64,000 nt of DNA, taken from positions 1,302,001-1,366,000 of the forward strand of contig MU008155.1 in assembly GCA_010909165.1 (NCBI GenBank), written 5' to 3'. The translations under genes were made by a program, and so were the position numbers. Shown here piece by piece: positions 53,950 to 64,000 of this stretch. The notes below the pieces were generated by a model. That model was not told the DNA's origin and made no database searches. It worked only from the letters and a program-made list of their open reading frames with translations. Position 1 is the stretch's first letter; the number at the start of each line of letters is the position of its first letter. This DNA comes from Anthoceros angustus. Lineage: Eukaryota > Streptophyta > Anthocerotopsida > Anthocerotales > Anthocerotaceae.

Positions 53950-55440
53950 GTAGGGGTTACGTGGGTCAATTATAACCAAGTCCGACTTACCCGGATCACT
54001 GTGGTCCTTAACGGACCGGGAGATGCCCGCACCCACGACGGACTTCTCGGGTGCCTCGCCAGCTGTGGCCATGGAAGAGACACGGCGAGTCCTGGCAACC
54101 GTCATGGACGGGATGCTCTGGGGTCTCTGCGGGACGGCAGTAAGACCCAGGAGGTAGAGGCAACCAGGAGGCGCATGGTGCTCCTCTAGGAGCAGGTGGA
54201 GGCGGCCCAAGCGGCCAAGAAGAAGGCGGAAGCCCTCGCTCAAATCGAGGAGGGAAAGCGTCGGGAAGCAGAGCGGGAGGTCCGGTCTATTCATTAAGAC
54301 CGGACCAAGGTCCTCACCGCGGCACAAAAGCAGTGGAGGCCCCAAGCCCGCAGAGGACCGCAGCGACGGAAGTGGCGCAGGGGGAGTTGGAGGAAGCCCA
54401 GGGACAGTGAGCGGCTCGAGACCGGCCGAGGGCGGCTCGGAACAACACCAAGCCTAAGCTCGTGAAGGCGGCGCGGAGGCGGCCGCGGTAAACCGATCAC
54501 CGGCGGGATCGAAACCGGTGGAGGGGAGACGGACAGCCGCTGCTAACCTCAAGGCGGAGCAGAGGTGGGGAGGGGAGCAGGGACGGCCCAGTGAAGAGAA
54601 AGAGGCCAGCAACAAGGAGATGGAGGATCTCTGGGCTCAGTTGCGTGGAGCGGAGGAACGGCGGCAGGAGATGGAAGACCGCAAGGAGACCTTGGAGCTG
54701 CAGCTCCAAGACACAATCGAGCGGAACGGAGCTCTTCGGGGCGTGATCGCTGATCACGAGCGGGAGATAGAGCGACTCCAGCTCTGTTGGAGGGCGGAGG
54801 AGGTAAGGCGATGGAACAAGGAGCAGGACGTCGCCGAAATGGAGAAGAACCTGGACGAAGCAAGGAACCGGGCGGAGTTGCCGGACCGCCTGGGAAGAGA
54901 GATGGCGGAGCTTCAGGCCAGGATGAACGGGGGAGCGAGGGCCCTGGACGCAGAAAAGAAGCTGTTGGTCCAGTTGAGGAAGGCGGAGGGGGAGCGCTGC
55001 GCCATGGCGGGAAAGCCGGGCAGGAGGTGCGGAAACAAAGGGAGCTGGAGCAGGCGGAGCAGCAGCGGCGGCTGCAGGAAGTAACGGAGGCCTCCCTCGT
55101 GGCCTCGAGACGGCCCGCCCAACCGGCGGCGATGAAGACAGCAACAAGCCGCAGCACGCCCGCCAAGCACCTATGGCGGAAGGGAGACGGGTGCTCCGGC
55201 GCTGTGGAAGAGGCAATCCAAAGAAATCGACTGATTTTGCCTACTACACGCCGAGCTCCTCAAGGCTTGGAAGCTTTCGCACTGCCATAACTGGACGCAC
55301 CTCCTAAGGGTCAAGGAGTGGAAGGAGAAGAAGGGCACGGGACAAGACGGGGCCTTGGTGGCCTTGTTCGTGACGGCGCGGTGGAGAGGAGCCCAGAGGA
55401 AGCATGACGCGCCAACGAACAGTGCCTTGAGGTAAGCCAC
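53950..55440 (+). pseudogene. Retroelement gag-like region with long coiled coil
   Basis: Plus-strand frames begin near 53950 in sequence shared with the minus strand of 27.3-27.7 kb. They pass through a stop near 54188 and continue into a 188-codon open frame (54518-55084). That frame contains SNKEMEDLWAQLRGAEERRQ and DRKETLELQLQDTIERNGAL, followed by IADHEREIERLQLCWRAEE: about 140 residues of heptad-like Leu/Glu/Arg coiled coil. It then becomes basic and shifts frame. Long coiled coils before a retroelement LTR fit gag proteins, which assemble into particles; no zinc knuckle, protease or reverse transcriptase was found. The Pro/Ser-rich minus-strand frames of up to 239 codons are shadows. 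It is probably a large non-autonomous retroelement or a deleted copy. Confidence 0.45.
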
Positions 55441-55499
55441 CGCAACCAGCAGGAGGATAGGGAACGAGGCCCCAAAGGGGTGGGGAGGAGGAAATCAAC

Positions 55500-56670
55500 C
55501 GGACCAAGGCTAGGGGGGCCGTGAGCGAGGATGGGCCTCAGCCGAGGGTCGTGGCCTGGGGTCCGGACTTGAAGACCGACCGGTAATAAGGTTGGACCTC
55601 GAGGTCCGAACCTGAGAAGACCGGACCTCGAGGTCCCGACTGAAATAAGGCCGACTCAAGATCGGACTGTGAGTCGAGACCGACCCCGAGGTCCGGACTC
55701 GGAGGAGAGAGGAGTCGACTTGCTCAGAGGAGCACAACCTGGCTCTGTGTGACCCACTCAAGACTAGGAGAGGAGGATGTGGTGGTGATCAGCGGTTGTC
55801 CCACCGCGTAGAGCCCACCCGGCAGGTCTCGGAAGGGGAAGGGTCTCGCCGCTGGATCATCCGATTGGAACACAAGGTGGAGGGTCATTGCCGAGGCGAA
55901 CCAAGGGCATCCCCAGCCGATCACGAGGCGAAACCAAGGGCATCCCGCCCACCACGACGACGGAGATAGGCGGAGGGGGGGATGGTAGGCGGTTGATTAG
56001 ACACACCGAGGCCACCACCAATAGGAGTGTAATAAAGACCACCTTGGGTGTAGTATAAGAGGGGACCGCCTAGTAAAGCATCTTTTCTTGGTGGATACTT
56101 CTTGTAGACTCTTGTGTGTCTGCGCTAACAAGAGGTCAGTCACCGAAAGGTGCATGACGCCCCGAGAGATTGATCAAGGTCCTGGTGACGGACCCTAACG
56201 TGGTGATGGTGTGAGGGCAAACGACGACCCTTTTTGCTCAGAGAATGGACCGACGCGAAGTGGACCGAACGCGGTGGAGGCGGAGGAACTCCGGGAAGGC
56301 GTGTAGAGCCCAGCGGAACGACGGAGGAGGTCCGGACCACGCAGCCCACCCGCCTTTTCCCCCAAGAACGATGAGTGCAGCGAGAGTGGTGAGAAGAACG
56401 GACTAGAAGAACGAGTGACGGACTGGAATGATACGGACGCGAACGAGTCCTTAAATGTTTGGCCAAGGCGGGCCTATTCGGTGAACGTTACGAGTAGTTA
56501 GTCGTAAAACGGTGAACGCGTGCGTTTGAGTCTGAAACGGACACGACGTTGAGGTGAGAAACGATTGAAACGTGGCAAACGGAGCCTATCATTCTCTTGG
56601 GAACGGACTCCTTACTACACGACACGGGATTGTGCGCGCCCGGCTGGCCGTCAGCAAAAGTCGCGCCACA
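55500..56670 (+). repeat. LTR D
   Basis: It follows the gag-like region. The U3 part has short repeats of GACCTCGAGGTCCGRAC (55566-55705). A TATA-like GTAGTATAAGAGGGG lies at 56048. The end resembles the tails of LTR A, B and C: TTGGGAACGGACTCCTTACTACA at 56598, GGGATTGTGCGCGCC at 56626 and GTCGCGCCACA ending at 56670. No PBS follows (ATCGGTAAGG), consistent with a 3' LTR or a solo LTR. The exact 5' end is uncertain. Confidence 0.5.
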
Positions 56671-56907
56671 ATCGGTAAGGGTAGGATGTCCGGCATACTT
56701 GGACCAATGTGTACAAAAAAACATGTTAGCATATTGAGGTGTCGTTGCAGTTTTCAACTTAGCACATTGGTTCTGAAATTGTCATAAATGTATAGATTTA
56801 AAATGACAACCGGTTTTTGCGAAAATGCCCTTAAAAATCCTTAAAAATGGGGTATTTTCCAACTTGATCCAACCATGGACCTTTCTTAACAAGGTTAAAA
56901 GACATCC

Positions 56908-56944
56908 AAAAGGTAGAAAAGGTGCTTGACCTTTTCTACCTTTT
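56908..56944. repeat. Perfect 15-bp inverted repeat (hairpin)
   Basis: AAAAGGTAGAAAAGG and CCTTTTCTACCTTTT are exact complements separated by TGCTTGA (7 bases). It is surrounded by AT-rich sequence without an open frame. It is too short for a plant microRNA precursor and could be a transposon fold-back or a structural element. Confidence 0.8.
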
Positions 56945-56999
56945 TGAAAATTGGAAATAGTGCGGTTTTTGCCCTTGGTTTTTGGAAAAGCACCCAATC

Positions 57000-57940
57000 C
57001 AGAGATTGGTTTCCAATTTGTAGGTCGAATGTGACCAAATGGACGTCTGTCTCTAAAAAGAGGAGTGTGTCTCTACTTCTTAGGAGACCTTGTTAGTGAT
57101 GAAGCGCGTGCGAGTTGAGGCTTTCGGCATTCCCAAATAAGCATGGGTTAGTACATGAAGTGTCCGATTACACCGCTTGGTCGCTTTTCCTTTTAGCATT
57201 TGCCAGTGGGATGGTTCCTAAACTCCCACTGCTTCTGGCAGGGTCCAATATGCGCATACAGGAGGAGTCTGACATGAAGTCTGAGGACAGGATCTCGGGC
57301 CAGGAAAAGAGGAAATGGAAGAGATCAGAGGTCCTCCAATGGGTGGTTCATGTCAAACCTGAAGGACCGGCGGGTGAGGGCGGTGGCCAAAATTATTGTC
57401 CACTGGAACATGCTCATGAAGGTAGACCACCTAGGGGACAACCTACTCGTGTTCCTTCATGCTCTCATGAGGGGGAAAAGAGCTGCATGAACGACATGTA
57501 AAAAGTCTTGGCCTAGGAGACTCCTTAGAGTTCCTAGGAACTGCAGCAAAGAACCGAATCCACAAAGGCGCAGCTAACCACGGCACTGTAGGAGGAGACA
57601 TCGCGAGTAATCATGAACGCCTTCATTCCCCGGATCTCATGGAATAAGAATCACCACAAGACTCTGATTCACCGATTCTGGTCATCGCCATCATCTTCTT
57701 CGGGATCGATGGCCTGGGATGGCCTGGACCTCGCTAAGGCTTGTGGAGTCCTCAAGATGCGGCCTTTGCCGCTTTCAGCTTCCCCTTCCCCTTCAATGGC
57801 TCCGGCACCACCCCTCCGATCTCCTCCGCGGGCCGGTTGTACACTACTCGAAGTGCTTCCACCGTCCAGCACCTGAGGTCCTCCCTCAAACTCTTCGAGC
57901 GGACCGACTTATTCGCCACCGCCAACAGCTTTTAGGCGTA
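57000..57940. other. Unassigned region between LTR D and dispersed repeat copy 2
   Basis: A 128-codon plus-strand frame (57115-57501, starting MRLSAFPNKHGLVHEVSDYT) and an 87-codon frame (57613-57876) have no recognised domain. A short stretch at 57062-57098 is the reverse complement of 44950-44985 (ACAAGGTCTCCTAAGAAGT), linking this region to the end of the AT-hook fragment. Confidence 0.2.
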
Positions 57941-57944
57941 CTTG

Positions 57945-58180
57945 TGGACAAGGGACGAATGCTTTGACTCTCCTTCGGGTCGATTAGTAGGGATTTTTCA
58001 ATTTTTTCGTGAGGATTTGTGTGAGAAATGAGGGATACAAGTGGATAATAAGGCCTATTTAGTCAGGGTTCAGAGCAACTACGGAGGAGAAACGGAGAAG
58101 GTCCGAAGGAGGGGGTCCTGGGTGGTCTGACGACGTGGGTTGTAATTACGGAAGGGCAACACGTGGACAGTGGCATGGGT
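57945..58180 (+). repeat. Dispersed repeat, copy 2
   Basis: Same orientation and order of words as 43718-44040, with about 100 bp deleted in the middle relative to that copy. Confidence 0.6.
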
Positions 58181-58260
58181 CGTCTGACATACAAGGGGTG
58201 AGAACCCCAGATTTGCTAGAAGCCGTTAAAGGCAGGTAGTCACGACCCAAGGACATGCTC

Positions 58261-59135
58261 CAAGAAGGCGGCGGGTGTGAAGATGTGGTATAAGATGCGG
58301 CAGTGGTACATCGGTACCCAAGGACAACTTCCCTGCAACAATTATGCCTCGCTGATTACAATGAGAGAAGAAGAAGACTCCTGCATGTATGCCTTGGCGC
58401 TTTTCCTGCCTCGGCCGACACCTAGCCCGGGCGCCACTCTTCCATCGCTGAAACGCACCATCTTGGAGGACTCCATCGTCTCAGCGCGCTTCCCTCCTTT
58501 AGGGCTAAGGGCGACGAAAGATGCGATGAGGCCGGAGCCATTCCGGAAGGGAGACGACCAGTGAGGCGGCATGGCTCCCAAGAAAGCGGCAGAGACTCTG
58601 GAGCCCTGGATGCTGGTGAAGAAGAACATCACCACCAAGCGCTACCCGGATTTCTGCCCATGGCTGGAGGAGGCGGGCGAGCTCATCGAGGAGTGGCACC
58701 TGGACATATTCAAGGCAGTCTGGACTTGCGACAGCGTGACCAGCTCCGCCTCTGCCTATCTTCGCTCACCGACAAGGGTACCGGTGCCGTAGTCTTGGCG
58801 GCCACCTCGAACGCCGCCTTCTTCTTCCCTCCATCCTGGTCCGACTTCTAGCCCTGTCGACACAGTCACTGGGGCTTGCTCTTCCAGTATCGCCACTAGC
58901 AACAGGAAAGATGGAATCTCTTCCCAAATTTCCCTTGGGGGGCAAGTGGTCCTTTCCAAGCGAATGGCATCCAGGATGGTCTCCCAATCCTCCTCCGCCT
59001 AAGTACGCCCGGTCTAGGGCTTTGCTGCAGGCCTATTGTCCGGGAGGTGCTCCTCATCGTCCCTTCCTCCAATCAACAAGTGTGTTAGCCCCCGGTGGAG
59101 CGCGCGCTCCTCCTCACTCTCCTTCAGGAGGTTGT
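58261..59135 (+). other. Short coding-like frames of unknown origin
   Basis: A 73-codon frame at 58571-58792 begins MAPKKAAETLEPWMLVKKNI and continues into a Trp- and Glu-containing helical stretch that looks protein-like; an overlapping frame in a second phase does not. It may be a gag N-terminus. Nothing else is recognised up to the CACTA tip at 59136. Confidence 0.2.
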
Positions 59136-59999
59136 CACTACTACAAAACGGGACGGTTTATGACAAGTGTGAAATGACAAAGCTATTCCGCATCACTGCC
59201 ATTAAAGAATGCTCTGGTCGGTGGCAATGACATTGTGCATGCGTCATAGGGTGTTTATGATGTATGTATTCTCGTGTTTCCTCCGCTATTGGGCCTCATA
59301 CTAATCTTTGGATTCCATCCCGTCAATATCGTTACGTGGGGGTTCAAATAGTGTCCGACTGCTCGAGTTGGCCTTCCCTGCTCGCAGGCCGGGTCACCAA
59401 CGGGTTAGTGTGGCCGACATTGTCGCCAAACGGTAACCATGTTTCGATCATCGCGGCGTGCTTTAGTGGGAGAGGATGGCCTCGACACCATTCCCAACGC
59501 CCCTGCTGTTGTTTCCAACGGCCGCACGAGGAGGACCCAACGCCTCCCACGGGCGCATTTTAGTTGTGAGCGGGACTCACCACCTTCTCGTGAACTCCTC
59601 TTTACCGCAAAGACGCTGCACCCAACTCCGCCATAGCTGCATCGGGTGAGCTATGGATCCTCCTTACACCAACCACAAATACCGGTCATCTCGCAATTGC
59701 CCGGTTATGGCGGAACCACACACCCCATCCGGCTGACGCCGCAGCCCGCCACGTCGCTCATGGGCGCTACCGCTGCCGAGGTGAGGCAAGATGTCCCAGG
59801 CGCAATCGCCTGGCGCCGCGTAGGGCAAATGTGGAGCGATCGACAATATTGTTTGCTGCACGCCGCCGTAAATCCAGATCGAGGTGTCCAGCCTATGTGC
59901 ATCCACACCGACGGGTTAGCTCGTAATGCCTCGCCGCAGCCTCCGGGGGCTTGTGCGTCATGCCCCGGAGTTTGTTGATGAAGTACCATTGCACATACC

Positions 60000-61935
60000 C
60001 GACGGGTGGGCGGGTTCCGAGGTGAGCGCTTGCACAAAGTTGATGCAAGACTTCAGCCAGGCTGCTCAGCAGGAGGGACAATCCAATTTGGAGGAGGAGG
60101 CTGCCAAACCCTTATGGTCGCCTCCGCCGAGGAATCCATGCATAGTCGATCATCCACGCTCGCATTCCTTAACATCCAAGACCAGATAAGATATCCGACC
60201 GCCATGTCCGCAATCTTCACCTCCTTCTTCGCCGGTGTTGCAAGACCAACAAGATGTCAAGGCAAGGTCGGATGTCCAGAGATGATGCTACACGCCGCGC
60301 AGTACGAATTGATGCCTGTTGGAGATCGCTCTGTTTTGGGGCACGAGGGCATTAGAGACCTCTTGCCACGGCGGCGAGCCCAGATATCGCGAGGGTGCCA
60401 TGGGCAACCTATTTCGGAAGACAATGTTTTATTTCACGCGATCGCCTCGCCGAATGTATGCGCGCTTTTTCAACAAAGACGTGAATCGATATGGTGGAAG
60501 GACCATAGGAGCACCGGTGGCGCGGATAATGGCCGATACACCCGCTCGCGTGCCTTGGATAGTAAGTGCCTTTCCGAAGACCAAATCTTCGCCCAGATTC
60601 TCACAGACGGCTTCAATCCAAGCGCCATCGTTCTTCCTCGTACTCTATCTGGCCTGTTCTCATTTTCATCCACAATTTTCCTCCTTGGCTCACGACAAAG
60701 AAGCAGCGGATTCTTATGCCTTTAATCATCCCAGGGCCGAAACAGGTCAAGAATATGGATGTGTATCTCCAACCTTTGTTGGAGGAGCTGGCGACCTTGT
60801 GGGTGGGTGTCCCATGTGCTGATCATTCCAAAGACGTGTCTGACCCGGGTCGCTTTTTCATCCTGAGGGCCGTGCGCGCACATGTGACTACCCCGACTCG
60901 AGCGCCGCTTGCAAGTGAGAGGGTATCGTTGTTGTGGACGCGGGGCTGGAAGCTAGATGGTCCCGGGCTTTGGAGAAAGTCGCGATGGGCACAGTAGATG
61001 GTGCCCCGCCCACGATAGCGCGGCATGACCACCGTGAGTTTTTCGACAATGCAAGTGATATTCGGCACGCCCTTCCCGAACCGTGCAGACATCATTGGAG
61101 ATGGATGCTTGGGAAAATGCGACCGGTGAGCGGGCGGCCGCAATGTCATGGGGTGTCGCGCCACGGCTTAAATGCTGCCCTACTTGCCGCCTATTCCGGG
61201 TTGTGGTGAAAGACGGATGCACACGGAAGTTAACAACGCTGTGCTTTTTGGAACATATGGAGTGGCAAATGGGACACCCACAATGCCGTGATTGACCTTA
61301 TGAATGTGGCCTCCAAGCCGTGGCTCGTTCGATGTGAGGCCCACCTCCCCGGCCATACACATTGAGCAAAATGACTTACAGTGCCGTGAAAGCGGAGCTA
61401 TGCAGATCAAACCACCAACGGCATTTGGGTCCAACCTTGCAACCAGCTTTGTGGGCAATGGTGAAGAGTCACGACCGCACTTGCTCCTCCAATTTTATTT
61501 TCCTATTGCACTACGCCACCGCTTGAGAGGCCCGGAGTACAAAGCCTTCATATAGAGCTCCATCTACCGATGGATTTGTCAAGGCAATCAAGCCCACGTA
61601 AACTCAATGCGGGCTCGTTGTGGATACAATGGTGGCCTTGGAGCGGTATTACCCTTCCGTGTTTTGGAACTGGCGCACCTCTTTATCCACCGCTAGATGA
61701 AGTTGCCACGCACGGCACGGTGCATGTTCGATGGATGTACCCTATCGAGGCATATGAATGTCTTGAAGCAATCAATCCGCCAAAGCCCGGCCCAAGGAAG
61801 TATGGCCACCGGGTACTTGGCAATGGAGAGCATGTTTTATGCGGACTACCCGGCGGCAAGGAATCCGGCTCAGCTCATTTGTTCCAACAGACATCTATAG
61901 ACCGGATGCAGGCCCCATCGGAAAGCGCAACCTAA
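60000..61935 (+). pseudogene. TNP2-type CACTA transposase, frameshifted (copy 2)
   Basis: Family landmarks occur in order on the plus strand, in changing frames. NLEEEAAKPLW lies near 60100, RLAFLNIQDQIRYPTAM-like sequence at 60150-60210, and FYFTRSPRRMYARFF at 60430. The tDGFNPS motif is near 60605, then YSIWPVLIFIHNFPPWL at 60645 and LMPLIIPGPKQVKNMDVYLQ at 60710-60770 (the family pattern with PGP-type turn). HVRWMYPIEAYE of the DUF4218-like part is near 61720 and GYLAMESMFYADYP near 61815. The product would be the CACTA transposase, but at least four shifts interrupt it. It is clearly diverged from the copy at 17.8-20.7 kb. Confidence 0.75.
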
Positions 61936-62299
61936 CCCTAAGTGGAGCAAAAGCGTATGCATCGATTTCGCTCCATTCGGAAACTTTGGATGGGATTCAA
62001 TGAATGGAGTTTGATGTTGAGGACTGACCGGGCCACTTTCCTCGAGTGGTCGGAAGCCGGTCCGAATCGTTGGCAATCCTTGAACAAGATAACGATATTC
62101 GGGCCATGGTGAACGGGCCGTAAGCGGGTCAGCTGGTGGGGTTGGAGACAATGGGGTACCACTACCATAGCCGGTGACTGCACCGCCTCCACATGTGATT
62201 GGGTTTTGGGACCTTTGACATGGAAGACCAACCTCGGCCGCCAGTTGAATGACTGGATGTGACTTTGAGGCGATTTTTGTGCCTTTGTCCTCCAAATCA

Positions 62300-62663
62300 A
62301 GTGGTTTTTGTGTGACGATCTTCAAACCCAAAGTCTATGGAAGAAGACATGAGCGGTTTCATGGTGGACACAAGGAAGGTGTACATCGGTGACCACAAAA
62401 CCATATTCACGCTGTCGACACGCGTTAGCACACCCGGATGTGGGAGAAGGCCGGGGTGGTTCATTTGCACACCGGTGCCTTCTTGGGATTTGCTATTGGA
62501 AAAAGACATGTAAACCCACGATCACCGGGATGTACAGAGCTTCATTGAAATGTAAACCACCAAGTGCCTCCATGGCACACGCATGCGGTCGTGCCATCCG
62601 ATGGCCAACAAAGCTAACCAAAGAGAAAATCCGACAAAGGTCATGGACTTGCACCTCAACGGA
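62300..62663 (+). other. Spacer between the transposase remnant and the antisense ORF
   Basis: Short frames only, without recognised motifs. The sequence probably includes the degraded C-terminal (DUF4216-like) end of the transposase, but I could not identify it with confidence. Confidence 0.2.
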
Positions 62664-63635
62664 CTATTGAGGTCTGTCGGCGTAAACACAAAGGCAAAGG
62701 TTGCCCCAACAACCAAAGCATGCCCTTTCCTCGCCGATGCAGTGACAACACTTCACAATCAAATCACATGCTTCCATGACATGGAAGATCCTTCCATTCG
62801 ACGGAAATCGGCATATGCAATGAAATGGTGGCAATGGTCGATACGAAGGGATCTTGTGTTGGAAGCCCACACACCACTGTCTGTCAACCTCCTTCTTCAG
62901 AATGGCGAGCTTCCCACCAACCTTGGATGCTGCAGACACCAATCCTACCACACCCTTTTCAGGCCCTGTCCACAACGTCATGCACTCCTCATCCCATCTT
63001 GGCCCGACAGTGCGCTCAAGCATTTGCCATCCGTGGTCGCTCCACTTCACCCACCGCAACTCGCTCAGGATGTCTTCCTTCAAACTGTTTTCGGCGGTTA
63101 AACGTCTTGCCGGCTGCGGCTCGTCCAAGAAGCAAGGTGCGAGCTCTATAACTCGGATGTCATATCGGTTTGCGGCAACAATGAAACATGTTGATGGAGT
63201 GCACACTTCCACGGTGGTGGCAATCGCTTTGAGGTATTCCCGCTTCTTCATCTCATCCGATGTCGACGACAAAGTCGAATCTCTCCGCTGCTTCCATGAT
63301 GCCCTTGCCCAACCGGGATCACATCCCACATACCAAGGCTTGGGGATCTTCCACTTGTCCTTCACGCACATTCCGGGGGGCATCATTGGTTGATAACGGA
63401 TCAACCAATTCTTCTTCTCCGAGGTGAATAGGCCAGACGGCCCTACAAGTTGGAATGCCCACCATTCGCGCCCAGAGGGGCCGAATTGCAGTGGTGGGAC
63501 GTCCCCCAGTCGGTACGCATGTGCAACCGCGTAGTCCCAGCCAGAAAGAGCAATTGCATGATCCCACTGCCAAATTGGCTTCGCTGGAAGGCGGGCGTTG
63601 ATCATTTGCGCCCGGAGCGCGGTCATATCCCACAA
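62664..63635 (-). CDS. Hypothetical 323-aa protein within the second CACTA element
   Basis: This is the longest uninterrupted non-repetitive frame outside the transposase remnants, antisense to the transposase and starting MWDMTALRAQMINARLPAKP. The first ~220 residues look protein-like, with many Trp residues and short motifs (REWWAFQLVGPSGLF, KIPKPWYVGCDPGWA), no membrane segment and no signal peptide. The last ~60 residues are Cys-rich and less convincing, and may be a frame entered after an indel. No family was recognised. It may be a CACTA accessory protein or captured host sequence. The Met at 63635 is the first in frame. Confidence 0.35.
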   Translation of the reverse strand: MWDMTALRAQMINARLPAKPIWQWDHAIALSGWDYAVAHAYRLGDVPPLQFGPSGREWWAFQLVGPSGLFTSEKKNWLIRYQPMMPPGMCVKDKWKIPKPWYVGCDPGWARASWKQRRDSTLSSTSDEMKKREYLKAIATTVEVCTPSTCFIVAANRYDIRVIELAPCFLDEPQPARRLTAENSLKEDILSELRWVKWSDHGWQMLERTVGPRWDEECMTLWTGPEKGVVGLVSAASKVGGKLAILKKEVDRQWCVGFQHKIPSYRPLPPFHCICRFPSNGRIFHVMEACDLIVKCCHCIGEERACFGCWGNLCLCVYADRPQ

Positions 63636-64000
63636 TGCGGGTCCTTCAAGCTTCTGTGCCAGCTCCCCAAACCCACCGTCGCTAGATGGGCTCTCGAAGG
63701 GCGTTCCAAGTGTTGCATCAGGCGGCGAGTCACAAGGCTCACTCTCACTGGAATGGCCAGTAGCCCAGTCATGCCAATCGCGTGCCCATCTTGGCTTTCC
63801 ATCTCAGACACCGACGGGCGCAAGGGAGTAACTGTTTGCAGCAAGTGAATGTCGGGCGGCGGCTTTGGTGATATGCAGCGCCAGCCGGCTTGGAGTGAAG
63901 GTCGAACCTCCACGTCTGCCCTGCTTCCGCCTATAGAGCGTGAACGGACTAGGTGGTACGATGCAACACCTGGCACATAGCGCACGGCTAGCAAAATAGT

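Larger units (their letters stand above)
59136..64000 (+). mobile_element. Second CACTA transposon, 5' part; continues beyond window
   Basis: It starts CACTACTACAAAACGGGACGG at 59136. Subterminal words based on ATGACA/GTCAT follow (TTTATGACAAGTG, GAAATGACAAAG, GGCAATGACATTG, GCGTCATAGG). These differ from the GTTACA words of the first element, so the two belong to different subfamilies. A TNP2-type transposase remnant lies inside in the same orientation. No 3' end is seen, so the element is at least 4.9 kb long. Confidence 0.6.

Noticed and set aside
54497-55216. 239-codon minus-strand frame opposite the coiled-coil region
   Set aside because: The Leu/Pro/Ser/Arg-rich composition is the expected antisense of Glu/Arg/Gln-rich coiled-coil codons; the plus-strand frame is the better candidate.
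56908-56944. MicroRNA precursor
   Set aside because: The stem is only 15 bp with a 7-base loop; plant precursors need a longer imperfect stem.
22680-62830. Possible homology between plus-strand 22.68-22.80 kb and minus-strand 62.83-62.72 kb, sharing ATATGCCGATTTCC and TGGAAGCATG
   Set aside because: The two shared words have different spacing (64 versus 41 bases), the reading phases disagree, and the positions relative to the transposase differ in the two CACTA elements.

Overview
The window reads as nuclear DNA from a streptophyte plant with a repeat-rich genome. The evidence is one intron-bearing cyclin-T gene with plant-like GT-AG introns, plus remnants of plant-type transposons: CACTA/TNP2 elements, Ty3 and Ty1 retroelements with a tRNA-Asp-type primer-binding site, and a LINE with a zf-RVT domain. 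I cannot name the species. A PHD finger behind a Ty3 integrase and the compact introns are compatible with a non-flowering lineage, but this is a weak inference. No prokaryotic operons, rRNA genes or CRISPR arrays were seen.

Layout. 0-4.9 kb: decayed retroelements (gag-like frames, an LTR-like block, a Ty3 integrase ending in a PHD finger, an antisense Ty1/copia RNase H fragment carrying a 78-bp insertion). 4.9-13.0 kb: three direct LTR-like repeats (A, B, C) whose upstream parts are GC-rich minisatellites. A and B are separated by only 385 bp holding a PBS and a polypurine tract; B and C are separated by a 1.9-kb segment that recurs inverted at 31.7-33.7 kb. 13.0-23.9 kb: a CACTA element bounded by matching termini, with a frameshifted TNP2 transposase on the minus strand. 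23.9-35 kb: unassigned coding-like remnants, a gag-like fragment, a possible isolated CACTA end, the inverted 2-kb copy, a small ORF, a tRNA-like stretch and another CACTA end. 35-38.2 kb: AT-rich DNA and a 54-bp minisatellite.

38.2-42.5 kb is the one convincing host locus: a six-coding-exon cyclin T gene on the minus strand, all junctions in frame (302-303 aa). Its product should be the cyclin partner of a CDK9/CDKC-type kinase that promotes transcription elongation. A LINE remnant lies just upstream of its promoter.

42.6-59.1 kb: more decayed mobile DNA (LINE tail, an AT-hook ORF, unassigned frames, a gag-like region with a long coiled coil followed by a further LTR, and a strong hairpin). 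59.1 kb to the end: the start of a second CACTA element with a plus-strand TNP2 pseudogene and a 323-codon antisense ORF; it runs off the window.

Most of the long open frames are not genes. The mobile elements are broken by many 1-3 base indels, so only motif-level assignments are made. The most interesting points are the PHD-bearing integrase, the GTAGTAAAAT insertion shared with a CACTA terminus, the long inverted segment pair, and the unusual LTR A-B-C array.
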